Source: Costus lasius (taxonomy: Eukaryota; Streptophyta; Magnoliopsida; Zingiberales; Costaceae). From it: a stretch of 64,000 bases of DNA. Positions within the stretch are counted from its first letter, which is position 1. Every line of letters starts with the position of its first letter. The translations under genes were made by a program, and so were the position numbers. Where the stretch lies: positions 56,623,949-56,687,948 of the forward strand of contig CM050449.1 in NCBI GenBank assembly GCA_027563935.2. The letters run 5' to 3'. Of this stretch, positions 33,879-44,381 are shown piece after piece. Below the pieces are notes generated by a model. That model worked only from the letters and a program-made list of their open reading frames with translations. It was not told where the DNA came from and ran no database searches.

Positions 33879-35342
33879 CATGGTTATTATTCAGGTTGTT
33901 ACCTTGTCTGCTGTAATAAGTGTACTTCTGAATAATGTCTCAAAGCTGTTCAGCTAGGCTGACAGGCTATAAGTCCTTAGTCGAGATATCTTGGTGAACA
34001 TGAGACAGCCTTGATATGATTGAGACTGATATGAGTGCTACTCCTATAGGATGCTTCGAGCATGGAATAAGATGTAGACTCATGGGTACATTGGATGTAC
34101 TGGACAGACCCTACTGGGATATTCCATTGCTTGTCACAATGTGAATGATCCTTGTAAGCAGCAAGTGGCACATGTCCTTTGACTTGAGATCACTTGTGTT
34201 TCTAAATGATGATTGTCATTGTTTTGAGGTAGTTCAATATCATTTGAAACATAATGATTATAGACTATCTTGGATGGTGAGCTTGAGTCAGGTTAGGGCA
34301 CTTGTGATAGATAAAGGATTGCCGTCTCCTTGTTCAAGGAGTGTGATGTTCTAAAGGGGCCCCCCCTCTATAAGAGATGATTGAGAAAGTGTATGGCCAT
34401 ACCCAGATGACAGTGTTCATCTGATCTAATCATGCTCATAGTATTGGAGTTACAGGCTTGACATGCTTGTCCAATAAGAACATCCAGTGGCAAAGGAAAC
34501 ATGCATGCCTCGTGAGTTTGATTCACACTTGTGCTATGGTTTGGGAGTAGTCTTGGAAGACTCTTTCCTTTATATCGGGAGACAGTGATGTGTTGCTAGA
34601 TACCCCTCACTGATCGTGATAACGTGAGTTATCGTTACCGACATTTAAAGGAAACCCTCAGGGTCGCACAAATTGGAGATATGGCTTACTTGAGTAAGAT
34701 CGTGTGGACTGAATTGTTTGGGTTCAGTTTAAAGGGATTTAATCTCTGATTGTAAGTGAGATCTGGTCTGATCATGTTTGATTGATTAGGGCTTGAGATC
34801 GGTAAGCTTCGATCGAGAGAGATGATGCTAGATCGGTGAGATCAAGAGCATCAGGAGATGAACGGTTAGATCTTGAACCATTAGGTTCATAGATGGTCTA
34901 GACCATTTATTGGCTTGGCTTGGGTTAATTGGTCTTGGACCAAACCGACATTGAACCGGCTCATGGATGAGCGCATGGTTCATGTAAGGTGAGTTAAGGG
35001 CTTGGTTCACTTGGCGTGAACGCTTAAGCCTTCAACACATTCCATATTTGGAATTCGGTTTTCAAATGGGATGTGTGTAACGCCTCCACATAAGTGTGGG
35101 AGGTTACTCACTTGTTGAATGCGCTTGTGAAGGCTTCTCCAATTTTCGGTGAAGCACGACAAGGACGAAGACAAGGAAAAGGAGTCTCGCCAAGCAAGCT
35201 ATTCTCTCCCTTCCATACGGCAAAGAACCTTGAAGCCTTGCTAGCACAAGGACGACAAGGTGTAGGCCATTTTTCTTCTTGTGTGTGGCACACTTTGGAG
35301 GAGAACCCTATCGTTCTCTAGCTTCCAAGCCGACTCCTTCCC

Positions 35343-35351
35343 ATGGCCATG
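35343..35351 (+). promoter_or_regulatory. Conserved mini-exon ATG and splice donor, copia F
   Basis: ATGGCCATG followed by GTAACG. The donor lacks the usual G at +5, making it the weakest of the nine. Confidence 0.55.
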
Positions 35352-37330
35352 GTAACGAATCTCTCACTTGTTATTCAAGTTGATTATATGAAAGTATAGA
35401 ATGCGATCTTATGTGGAAACCCTAATTCCGCTGCTATGAGAAAGAAAGATATGACTTGCGCCCCCCTCATGAAAGGGGTTCTTCTCACAATAGGGTTTGC
35501 GCTCCCCTCTTGAAAGGTTTCCATGAATTGGTATCAGAGGGAATCTATACTTTTTCATATGATTGCTTGCGGTTCTAATGAGTAGATCATCATGTTTGAT
35601 CCATGAATATGTTTGTGAATAGATCTAAAGGTGATTGCTTACATGCCGAAACCTACATGCTAGTTTAGAACTTAGATGTATGTTTCTTCATGAGTTGCGC
35701 AAGATGTATGTTTCTTCATGAGTTGCGCATGTTGTTGTGTTGGCGCATGATAAGTATGTTGAATGGTTGAATGATATTTCATCAAATCTTATACCTACTT
35801 GCGCGCAAACATTTAGATCTATATGCATCTACTATAAACCCTTAGATGGGTTGATGGGGCTGAAGTCACCTCTAGGTTAGATCCATTAGTCTGATCAGAC
35901 CATCTGACAGTCTAGATGGATCGACCAGATGGCACCTGTGCGCAAGCACTAGGTGGCCATAGGTCGATTGCATCTTAGGCGTGTAGCGAGGTCTGGTTGA
36001 GACAACCAGTGAACACTCTTGAGTTAGGCCCGGGGTCACACCCGCTTGCCAAACCTCTTGAAGGTGGTTCAGCCCTTGGGGCATGCATGGTTGACCATTA
36101 GGTCAACTCGGGTCAGTTAGGACTCGGTGCATGCAAGGGCACAGGATCTAACTAGATGGATGAGTGGATCCCTATCAATGGACCATTGTAAGGTTGTAGG
36201 GCTCATAAGGAAATTAAAATTGATGCCATGGGGTTTTCAAAACTTTTAATTTCAAGATGATTGGATCACATGTTGATTGAACCATATGCTTGTTTATTTA
36301 GTCTTATGTGGGTTGCCCAATTGTGTGCTGTGCTGGGGCCTGCGTGCCTGGACTTAAAAATTGTAAATTAATTTGTGATCTGCGAATCACATTGTACTTA
36401 ATTTATAATATGTTGTTGACCTGCGAGTCAACCTTGTCTAGATAGATCAAATGTACTTTGATTAGACAAGAACACAAAGGCACACATCCAAGAGGGGCAT
36501 TCACCTGGTGGTGCACCTGAGGTGCTCTTGGCGCTAGGGCACTGGGTTGGACCAGATGAGATGCCATGAAGCTCAAGTGAAGACTTAAGTAATATTAAGG
36601 TATTACTAGGGTTCATGGGCTTTTACCACATAAGATCATGCTTTCTACTTATTGCTAATAATTAGAATTGCATATTTATGTTTATCTTCTGCTATAGCCA
36701 TAGGACATGCCTGATAGTAAGAAGATAAAAGACCGTTAAAATCCAACGCTAACATATCAAGCTCGTAAGCCTTCTGACGCGAAACCTCACCTTTCTGACT
36801 ATCGTTGGAGCCGTGTTGAACCCACTCAGTGGGCACGTCCATCTATCTTCAGACGGTGCTGGATTTCACCTGCGTGTTACAGAGTTGGGATTTATCCCCT
36901 CTCGTTGCTCAGCATAGCACGTGGTGGTCCAGGGAGTAGGTCAGGTCAGCTTGACCATGTAGACTACATATGTGGCGCATATGGTAGCACATGGAGGCAG
37001 CCATCTCTGGGATCAGAGACTGTGTTGTACCAACTCAGTTGGCACAGTCTGCTGGATTGCCAAGATGAAGGGGAATCGCACGGGTTGGCGATTGGCTGGG
37101 ATAGCCTACCAGAAACTAGTGCTTGTCATCTCTGTGCATCTTATCTCGCCTGAGCGGGACGCGGAGACCAAGTATGAAATCTGGATCCCATCTCACTAAA
37201 AGAGTGTTTACTCTTTCGGACTGTTTACTGGATTTTTCAGTCAGACAAAATAGTGAGAAAAGAATCTTTCTTAAGTCCTGGATTGATTCTGAAACATTGA
37301 TACTGACCTTGCTGTTCTTGCTTGTTGTAG
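35352..37330 (+). other. Predicted 5' leader intron of copia F
   Basis: 1979 bp from GTAACG to the acceptor CTTGTTGTAG, 21 nt before the gag ATG. Exon 1 has nine coding bases and the acceptor side seven codons, so the joined frame runs into gag. It contains the primer-binding site and both leader hairpins. Inference from conservation. Confidence 0.5.
35529..35540 (+). other. Primer-binding site of copia F
   Basis: TGGTATCAGAGG: eleven bases match the family site and the twelfth is G instead of C. It lies two bases from the LTR. Confidence 0.9.
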
Positions 37331-37351
37331 ATTCCTGCAGCAACGAACACC
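35541..37351 (+). other. Leader of copia F (non-coding)
   Basis: 1.8 kb. A 28-bp tandem duplication lies at 35674-35701 and 35702-35729 (AGATGTATGTTTCTTCATGA...). Hairpins are CCCAC-TCA-GTGGG at 36821-36833 and CCAAC-TCA-GTTGG at 37030-37042. The 82-codon ORF at 36905-37153 is shared with other copies. The acceptor lies just before gag. No further gene is supported. Confidence 0.72.
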
Positions 37352-40300
37352 ATGAGCTTCAATGTGCGATCCCTACTGGAAAGGGAGAAGTTTGCTGGGC
37401 CGAACTTCTCTGACTGGTTCGGACACCTTAAGATTGTTCTTAAGGCAGAGAGGAAACTGTATGTCCTCGAGACGGCGATACCGCCGCAGCCCGCTCCGAA
37501 CGCCGCAAGGGCGGTTCGGGATGCCTACGAAAAGCACGTCAATGATAGCATTGATGTCGCTTGCCTGATGCTAGCGTCTATGACGCCACCGCTGCAGCGT
37601 CAGCATGAGGATATGTCGGCTATAGAGATTATAGCGAACCTCAAGATGCTGTATGCTGCACAGGCGAGGACAGAACGCTATAATCTGACGAAGCTCTTCT
37701 TTCAGAGCAAACTGGCTGAAGGGAGCCCAGTGGGAGCTCACGTGCTCAAGATAATTGGGCACAAGGAGGCTCTGGAGAAACTGGGGCATACCATCAACCA
37801 GGAGCTTGCTGTGGACATTATTCTGCAGTCTCTTCCGCCCTCTTTCGATGCGTTCATTATTAACTTTAATATGAACAAGATCGATTGTACGCCGGCAGAG
37901 CTGCTGAATATGCTCTTGACCACTGAGGAAACTCTGAAGGGTAAGCCTTCAACCTCTGTCTTGATGGTTCCTTCTAGGAACAAGAAGAAGGGGAAGAAGG
38001 GCAAGGCCCCTGTCAAGAATTACAGCAAGGCCCTGAAACAGAAGGTGAAGCGGTCGAAGGATAACAGGTGTTTCCACTGTGGCCAGCTGGGTCACTGGAA
38101 AAAGGACTGTAAAGCGCTCCAAGGAGATAAGAGGGGAAGCATCGCTTCTGGCTCAGGTATATATGTGACTGAGGTCATGTTATCTTCTTCTACCATTTCA
38201 TGGGTGTTGGACACTGCATGTGGAGTTCACATTTGTTCAAATGTACAGGAACTCAAGAGAAGAAGGCAGGTGGGACAGCATGAGGTAGACCTACGAGTTG
38301 GAAACGGGGCACGGGTTGCTGCTGTTGCTGTAGGAGACTATTTCATTTCTTTACCATCTGGCGTTGTATTAGAATTAAACAATTGTTATTTTGTACCGAG
38401 TATTACCAAGAATATTATCTCTATTCCTGCTCTTGTCAGGAAAGGATTTGCCTTTGAATGCAATATTTCAAAGTGTGTTTTATCTCATGATAATATTGTG
38501 TATGCAACTGGTTCAATTAACAATGGGTTATACATGTTGGACATGGAAAATTCTATACAAAACATTGATAATAAGAAAGCCAAGTATGCTGATGACAGCA
38601 CCTTGCTATGGCATAGTCGTTTAGGCCATATAAACGAGAAGCGCATTAAGCGGTTGCATGATCATGGACTGCTGGGATCATTCTCCTATGAGGAGATTGA
38701 TACATGCAAAGCTTGTTTGATGGGTAAAATGACGAAGTCACCTTTTTCTAACAAAGGTCAAAGGACTTCAGGTTTACTTGACCTTATACACAGTGATGTG
38801 TGTGGGCCATTTAGTAAACATGCCAGAGGTGGCTATCAGTACTTCACTACCTTTACTGATGATTTCAGTAGGTATGGGTATGTCTATTTAATGAGACATA
38901 AAAGTGAATCTTTTGACAAGTTCAAAGAGTTCAAAAATGAAGTACAAAATCAGTTAGGCCGAAATATCAAGGCACTTCGTTCTGATCGAGGTGGAGAATA
39001 CCTGAGTCATACGTTTACTGACTATCTGAAGGAGTGTGGGATTATCTCACAGCTCACTCCGCCAGGAACACCGCAATGGAATGGTGTGTCCGAGAGGAGA
39101 AATAGAACGTTACTAGACATGGTTCGTTCTATGATGAGTCAGGCTACTCTTCCATACTCCTTTTGGGGTTTTGCACTGGAAACAGCTGCAAAGGTACTAA
39201 ACCGAGTGCCATCCAAGGCAGTTTCAAAGACGCCATATGAACTATGGTATGGGAAACAGCCAAGCTTGACATTTATCAGGATCTGGGGTTGCGAGGCTTA
39301 TGTCAAAAAGCTCGCCTCTGGGAAACTAGAGAGCAGATCTGAAAAATGTATCTTTGTCGGTTACCCTAAGGAAACTAAGGGTTATTATTTCTACGATCCC
39401 AAAGAGAACAAGGTGTTTGTTGCTCGGACGGCCATATTTCTTGAGAAGGAATTTCTTCTGCAAGAGGCCAGTGGGAGAGAAATAAAGCTGGATGAGATTC
39501 CAGAGGAAGGACAAAGTAGTCAAGCAGAGTTGGATGAGCCAGAGCCGGTAAATCAGGTTATTGAGCAACCTGAGGCTCAAATATCACGGGAACCGCGAAG
39601 ATCGGGTAGGATCCGTCGATAGCCTGAGCGCTATGACGGAGTCTACATCATTGATAATGATGAACCCCTCACTTATGCGGATGCGGTCAGTGGACCGGAG
39701 TCAGCTAGATGGCTTGAAGCTATGCGAGCCGAGATGGACTCCATGTCAGATAACCAAGTCTGGGATTTGGTTGATCCGCCTCCGGGAGTAATCCCTATAG
39801 GCTGTAAATGGATCTTCAAGAAGAAGATTGACATGGATGGTAACGTGGTTACCTATAAAGGCAGGCTAGTTGCGAAAGGTTTCAAACAAATCTACGGGAT
39901 AGATTATGATGAAACTTTCTCTCCTGTAGCCATGTTTAAGTCTATTCGGATTCTTTTCGCGATAGCAGCATATTACGATTATGAGATCTGGCAAATGGAT
40001 GTGAAAACAGCTTTCCTTAATGGAAATCTGGATGAGGATGTGTATATGACACAACCGGAAGGTTTCACTAATCCAGCAGATCGTCATAAAATATGCAAGT
40101 TAAAGAAGTCCATTTATGGACTTAAACAAGCATCAAGAAGCTGGAATATTCGTTTTGATGAATCAATCTCTGAGTTTGGTTTCATCAAGAACGAAGATGA
40201 CCCGTGTGTATATAAAAGGTTTAGTGGGAGCGTAATTACATTCCTAATCCTCTACGTCGATGATATCTTAATCATTGGAAATGATATTCCTGAACTGCAT

Positions 40301-41236
40301 GCTGTTAAGGCATGGTTAGGAAAATGTTTCCAGATGAAAGATTTAGGAGAAGCAGCCTATGTATTAGGTGTGAAGATCTACCGGGATAGATCTAAAAGGC
40401 TTCTCGGGCTGTGCCAGAGCACTTACATCGATAAGGTCCTGGAGAGATTCCATTTAGAGAATTCTAAACGTGGATATCTTCCAGTCAGACATGGTCTGAA
40501 TCTTTCAAAGAGTCAGTGTCCACAAACACAGACTGAGAAAGATGAAATGGACAATACGCCTTATGCTTCGGCTATTGGGTCCATTATGTATGCGATGTTA
40601 TGTACTCGCCCAGACGTCGCTTACGGGTTAAGCGTGACCAGTCGATTCCAAAGTAATCCAGGTTTGGCGCACTGGATTGCGGTCAAGAACATTTTAAAAT
40701 ATCTGCGGAGGACCAAAGATATGTTCTTGATATATGGTGGTCAGGAAGAACTCAGTATAGAGGGATATACTGACGCTTCGTTCCAGTCGGACCAGGATGA
40801 TTTCCGATCGCAGTCAGGCTATATTTTTAGCTTGAATGGTGGAGCAGTGGTGTTGAAGAGTTTCAAACAGTCAACTGTTGCTGATTCCACAACAGAAGCC
40901 GAGTATGTTGCAGCCTCGGAAGCATCCAAGGAGGCAGTGTGGATTCGTAAGTTCGTGAGAGAACTTGGTGTCGTTCCTTCGAGTGCTGATCCTTTGGTTA
41001 TCTTCTGTGATAACACTGGAGCCATCGCACAAGCAAAGGAACCGCGGTCGCACCAGAAGTCCAAGCACATACAGAGACGGTTTCACTTGATCCGGGAGAT
41101 CATTGATCGTGGCGAGATCAAAATATGCAAGGTTCATACAGATGACAATCTGGCAGACCCGCTTACCAAGCCTCTGGCGCAGCAGAAGCATGAGAAGCAC
41201 TGTAATAATATGGGTTTGAGATTTCTCAACCATTAG
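37352..41236 (+). pseudogene. gag-pol: Copia F gag-pol polyprotein with a single nonsense codon
   Basis: A 1294-residue frame, free of indels, broken only by TAG at 39620-39622 (codon 757), where other copies have CAG. Gag occupies about 1-240, the CCHC knuckle 240-253, and the protease has D287 (LDTACG). The integrase zinc region is about 418-455. The integrase core has D482, D545 (RSDRGGEY) and E581, exact D,D35E. RT runs from about 790, with YVDD at 968-971. RNase H is about 1139-1265 (YTDAS, STTEAEY, CDNTGA). The stop would yield gag-PR-IN without RT/RNase H unless read through. Given identical LTRs the stop is either post-insertion or the element was mobilised in trans. Confidence 0.95.
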
Positions 41237-41240
41237 ATTA

Positions 41241-41256
41241 AGTGCAAGTGGGAGAT
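41241..41256 (+). other. Polypurine tract of copia F
   Basis: AGTGCAAGTGGGAGAT directly before the 3' LTR, identical in the other copies. Confidence 0.75.
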
Positions 41257-42988
41257 TGTTGGGGTATGCCCTTAAGGCTAATGTTTGAGGCCTTGGGATT
41301 GTAAAAGTATCATGTAATAAACTCTTATGTTTATAAAAGGCATGGTTATTATTCAGGTTGTTACCTTGTCTGCTGTAATAAGTGTACTTCTGAATAATGT
41401 CTCAAAGCTGTTCAGCTAGGCTGACAGGCTATAAGTCCTTAGTCGAGATATCTTGGTGAACATGAGACAGCCTTGATATGATTGAGACTGATATGAGTGC
41501 TACTCCTATAGGATGCTTCGAGCATGGAATAAGATGTAGACTCATGGGTACATTGGATGTACTGGACAGACCCTACTGGGATATTCCATTGCTTGTCACA
41601 ATGTGAATGATCCTTGTAAGCAGCAAGTGGCACATGTCCTTTGACTTGAGATCACTTGTGTTTCTAAATGATGATTGTCATTGTTTTGAGGTAGTTCAAT
41701 ATCATTTGAAACATAATGATTATAGACTATCTTGGATGGTGAGCTTGAGTCAGGTTAGGGCACTTGTGATAGATAAAGGATTGCCGTCTCCTTGTTCAAG
41801 GAGTGTGATGTTCTAAAGGGGCCCCCCCTCTATAAGAGATGATTGAGAAAGTGTATGGCCATACCCAGATGACAGTGTTCATCTGATCTAATCATGCTCA
41901 TAGTATTGGAGTTACAGGCTTGACATGCTTGTCCAATAAGAACATCCAGTGGCAAAGGAAACATGCATGCCTCGTGAGTTTGATTCACACTTGTGCTATG
42001 GTTTGGGAGTAGTCTTGGAAGACTCTTTCCTTTATATCGGGAGACAGTGATGTGTTGCTAGATACCCCTCACTGATCGTGATAACGTGAGTTATCGTTAC
42101 CGACATTTAAAGGAAACCCTCAGGGTCGCACAAATTGGAGATATGGCTTACTTGAGTAAGATCGTGTGGACTGAATTGTTTGGGTTCAGTTTAAAGGGAT
42201 TTAATCTCTGATTGTAAGTGAGATCTGGTCTGATCATGTTTGATTGATTAGGGCTTGAGATCGGTAAGCTTCGATCGAGAGAGATGATGCTAGATCGGTG
42301 AGATCAAGAGCATCAGGAGATGAACGGTTAGATCTTGAACCATTAGGTTCATAGATGGTCTAGACCATTTATTGGCTTGGCTTGGGTTAATTGGTCTTGG
42401 ACCAAACCGACATTGAACCGGCTCATGGATGAGCGCATGGTTCATGTAAGGTGAGTTAAGGGCTTGGTTCACTTGGCGTGAACGCTTAAGCCTTCAACAC
42501 ATTCCATATTTGGAATTCGGTTTTCAAATGGGATGTGTGTAACGCCTCCACATAAGTGTGGGAGGTTACTCACTTGTTGAATGCGCTTGTGAAGGCTTCT
42601 CCAATTTTCGGTGAAGCACGACAAGGACGAAGACAAGGAAAAGGAGTCTCGCCAAGCAAGCTATTCTCTCCCTTCCATACGGCAAAGAACCTTGAAGCCT
42701 TGCTAGCACAAGGACGACAAGGTGTAGGCCATTTTTCTTCTTGTGTGTGGCACACTTTGGAGGAGAACCCTATCGTTCTCTAGCTTCCAAGCCGACTCCT
42801 TCCCATGGCCATGGTAACGAATCTCTCACTTGTTATTCAAGTTGATTATATGAAAGTATAGAATGCGATCTTATGTGGAAACCCTAATTCCGCTGCTATG
42901 AGAAAGAAAGATATGACTTGCGCCCCCCTCATGAAAGGGGTTCTTCTCACAATAGGGTTTGCGCTCCCCTCTTGAAAGGTTTCCATGA
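41257..42988 (+). repeat. 3' LTR of copia F
   Basis: 1732 bp, same length and no visible difference from 33795-35526, including the TATAAAAGG at 41332-41340 and the terminal CCATGA. Confidence 0.96.
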
Positions 42989-42993
42989 AGTGA
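42989..42993 (+). repeat. Target-site duplication of copia F, right copy
   Basis: AGTGA, followed by TGTGTTGCTAG, which continues the LTR of E. Confidence 0.93.
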
Positions 42994-43888
42994 TGTGTTG
43001 CTAGATACCTCTCACTGATCGTGATAACGTAAGTTATCGTTACCGACATTTAAAGGAAACCCTCAGGGTCGCACAATTTGATGAAATGGCTTACTTAAGT
43101 CAGATCGTGTGGACTGAATTATTTTGGTTTAGTTGAAAGGGATTTAACCTCTGATTGTATGTGAGATCTGGTCTGATCATGTTTGATTGATTAGGGCTTG
43201 AGATCGGTAAGCTTCGATCGAGAGTGTGGATGCTAGATCGGTGAGATCAAGAGCATCAAGAGATGATCGGTTAGATCTTGAACCATTTGGTTCAAGGGAG
43301 ATCTAGACCATGGCTTGGCTTGGTTCGATTTGGTCTTTGGACCAATTGGAATTGGACCAACTTCAATTGAACCGGTTCACATATGTGAACGCATGGTTCA
43401 ATTAAGTTTGCGTTTTGGATTAGTTCAAAGCCATGAACGCATGGCTTCATGACCTTCCTTTTATGGAAGTCTTGTAACGCCAAAACGCATATGCTTGCCT
43501 CAACGGCTCTAATCTTTGGAGCTCTCTCGTGTGTGGCGAAGAGCTTAGACGAAGAGGAAGAAGAGAGCTTTCGGCCAAGGGAGATATCATCTCATCTTTC
43601 CTTTCCAACAATCAAGGACCCTTTGAAAAGCTTTGCTAGCACAAAGGATTCAAAGGAGCAAGCCATCTTCATTGTTGTGTGCGTCACCTTTGGAGAAGAA
43701 GCATTCGACTCTTTGCTTCCAAGGCTCCATCCACCCATGGCTATGGTGAGATCTTCTCATGATCTTTCAATTAAATCAAAGTTGATTATATAGAACATGC
43801 GATCCTATAGAAACCCTAATTCCGCCCATGCAAGTACTTTGATTTGCGCATGCTTAGGGTTTCGCTCCCCCTTGAAGGGGACCCAACA
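42994..43888 (+). repeat. 5' LTR of copia E, right part
   Basis: 895 bp continuing the LTR broken at 33794 and ending GGGGACCCAACA. The hairpin CCCCTTGAAGGGG lies at 43868-43880 and the mini-exon ATGGCTATG with donor GTGAGA at 43737-43745. A 114-codon ORF (43449-43793) reads through the mini-exon but has no homology that I recognise. Confidence 0.92.
43737..43745 (+). promoter_or_regulatory. Conserved mini-exon ATG and splice donor, copia E
   Basis: ATGGCTATG followed by GTGAGA. The acceptor of this copy is outside the window because H interrupts the leader. Confidence 0.55.
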
Positions 43889-43890
43889 AC

Positions 43891-43902
43891 TGGTATCAGA
43901 GC
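43891..43902 (+). other. Primer-binding site of copia E
   Basis: TGGTATCAGAGC, two bases after the LTR (spacer AC instead of AT). Confidence 0.92.
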
Positions 43903-44381
43903 AGGGTTTTCAGTAGATCTATATGATTGCTTTGTTAAGATTGTGATCCACTCATGATTCCATGTTGCGCTCTCTTGATGCTTTGTTTACTTGCGCTTAC
44001 ATGATACTATGTTCTTGCGCTTACATGATACTATGTGCTACCATATTTGTTTGCGCTTGTATCATTGCTTGGAGAAGTTTGCGCTCATGCCTAGATCTAT
44101 GGGTTATCAACATGCAAAGATTAACATGCTAGATATTAGATGTATCTTGTTTATCTTGTTTGGCGCATGTTGTTTGTTTGCGCTTGTTGTAGTTGTTTTT
44201 CCAAACTTACATCTTGCGCGCCTATCACCATTAGATCTAAGTGGCGCCTGCTATAAACCCTTAGACGGGTTAGTAGGGTTGAAATCATCCTCTAAGTAAG
44301 ATCTAACTAGTCTGATCAGACCATCTGACAGCCTAGATGGGTCGACCAGATGGCACCTGTGCGCAAGCACGAGGTGGCTAT
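43903..44381 (+). other. Start of the leader of copia E, cut by H
   Basis: 479 bp of leader ending in GAGGTGGCTAT, which continues as GGCTATAAGTCG in copy D. There is a 24-bp tandem duplication at about 43991-44038 (TTGCGCTTACATGATACTAT). GCTAT (44377-44381) is the likely TSD of H. No gene. Confidence 0.75.

Larger units (their letters stand above)
33795..35526 (+). repeat. 5' LTR of copia F
   Basis: 1732 bp starting TGTTGGGGTATGCCC and ending TTTCCATGA. It contains AATAAA at 33854-33859, TATAAAAGG at 33870-33878, the GATAAC/GTTATC hairpin at 34618-34633, and the mini-exon at 35343-35351. Confidence 0.96.
33795..42988 (+). mobile_element. Complete copia element F, the youngest insertion
   Basis: 9194 bp, two LTRs of 1732 bp each with no difference that I can see, and a perfect AGTGA TSD. 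Both LTRs end CCATGA rather than ...CA, so the terminal dinucleotide is GA. The internal region is full length (5730 bp). One nonsense codon lies between integrase and RT. It sits in the 5' LTR of E in the same orientation. Confidence 0.96.
33006..44381 (+). mobile_element. Copia element E, plus strand, split by F and cut by H
   Basis: E begins in D's pol at 33006, with likely TSD TACTT at 33001-33005. Its 5' LTR is split by the complete element F: left part 33006-33794, right part 42994-43888. A primer-binding site and 479 bp of leader follow before element H begins at 44382. No coding sequence of E is in the window. Confidence 0.91.

Noticed and set aside
43449..43793. A 114-codon ORF in the E LTR that reads through the mini-exon
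   Set aside because: The other LTRs have different frames upstream of the ATGGC; only the nine mini-exon bases are conserved in frame.
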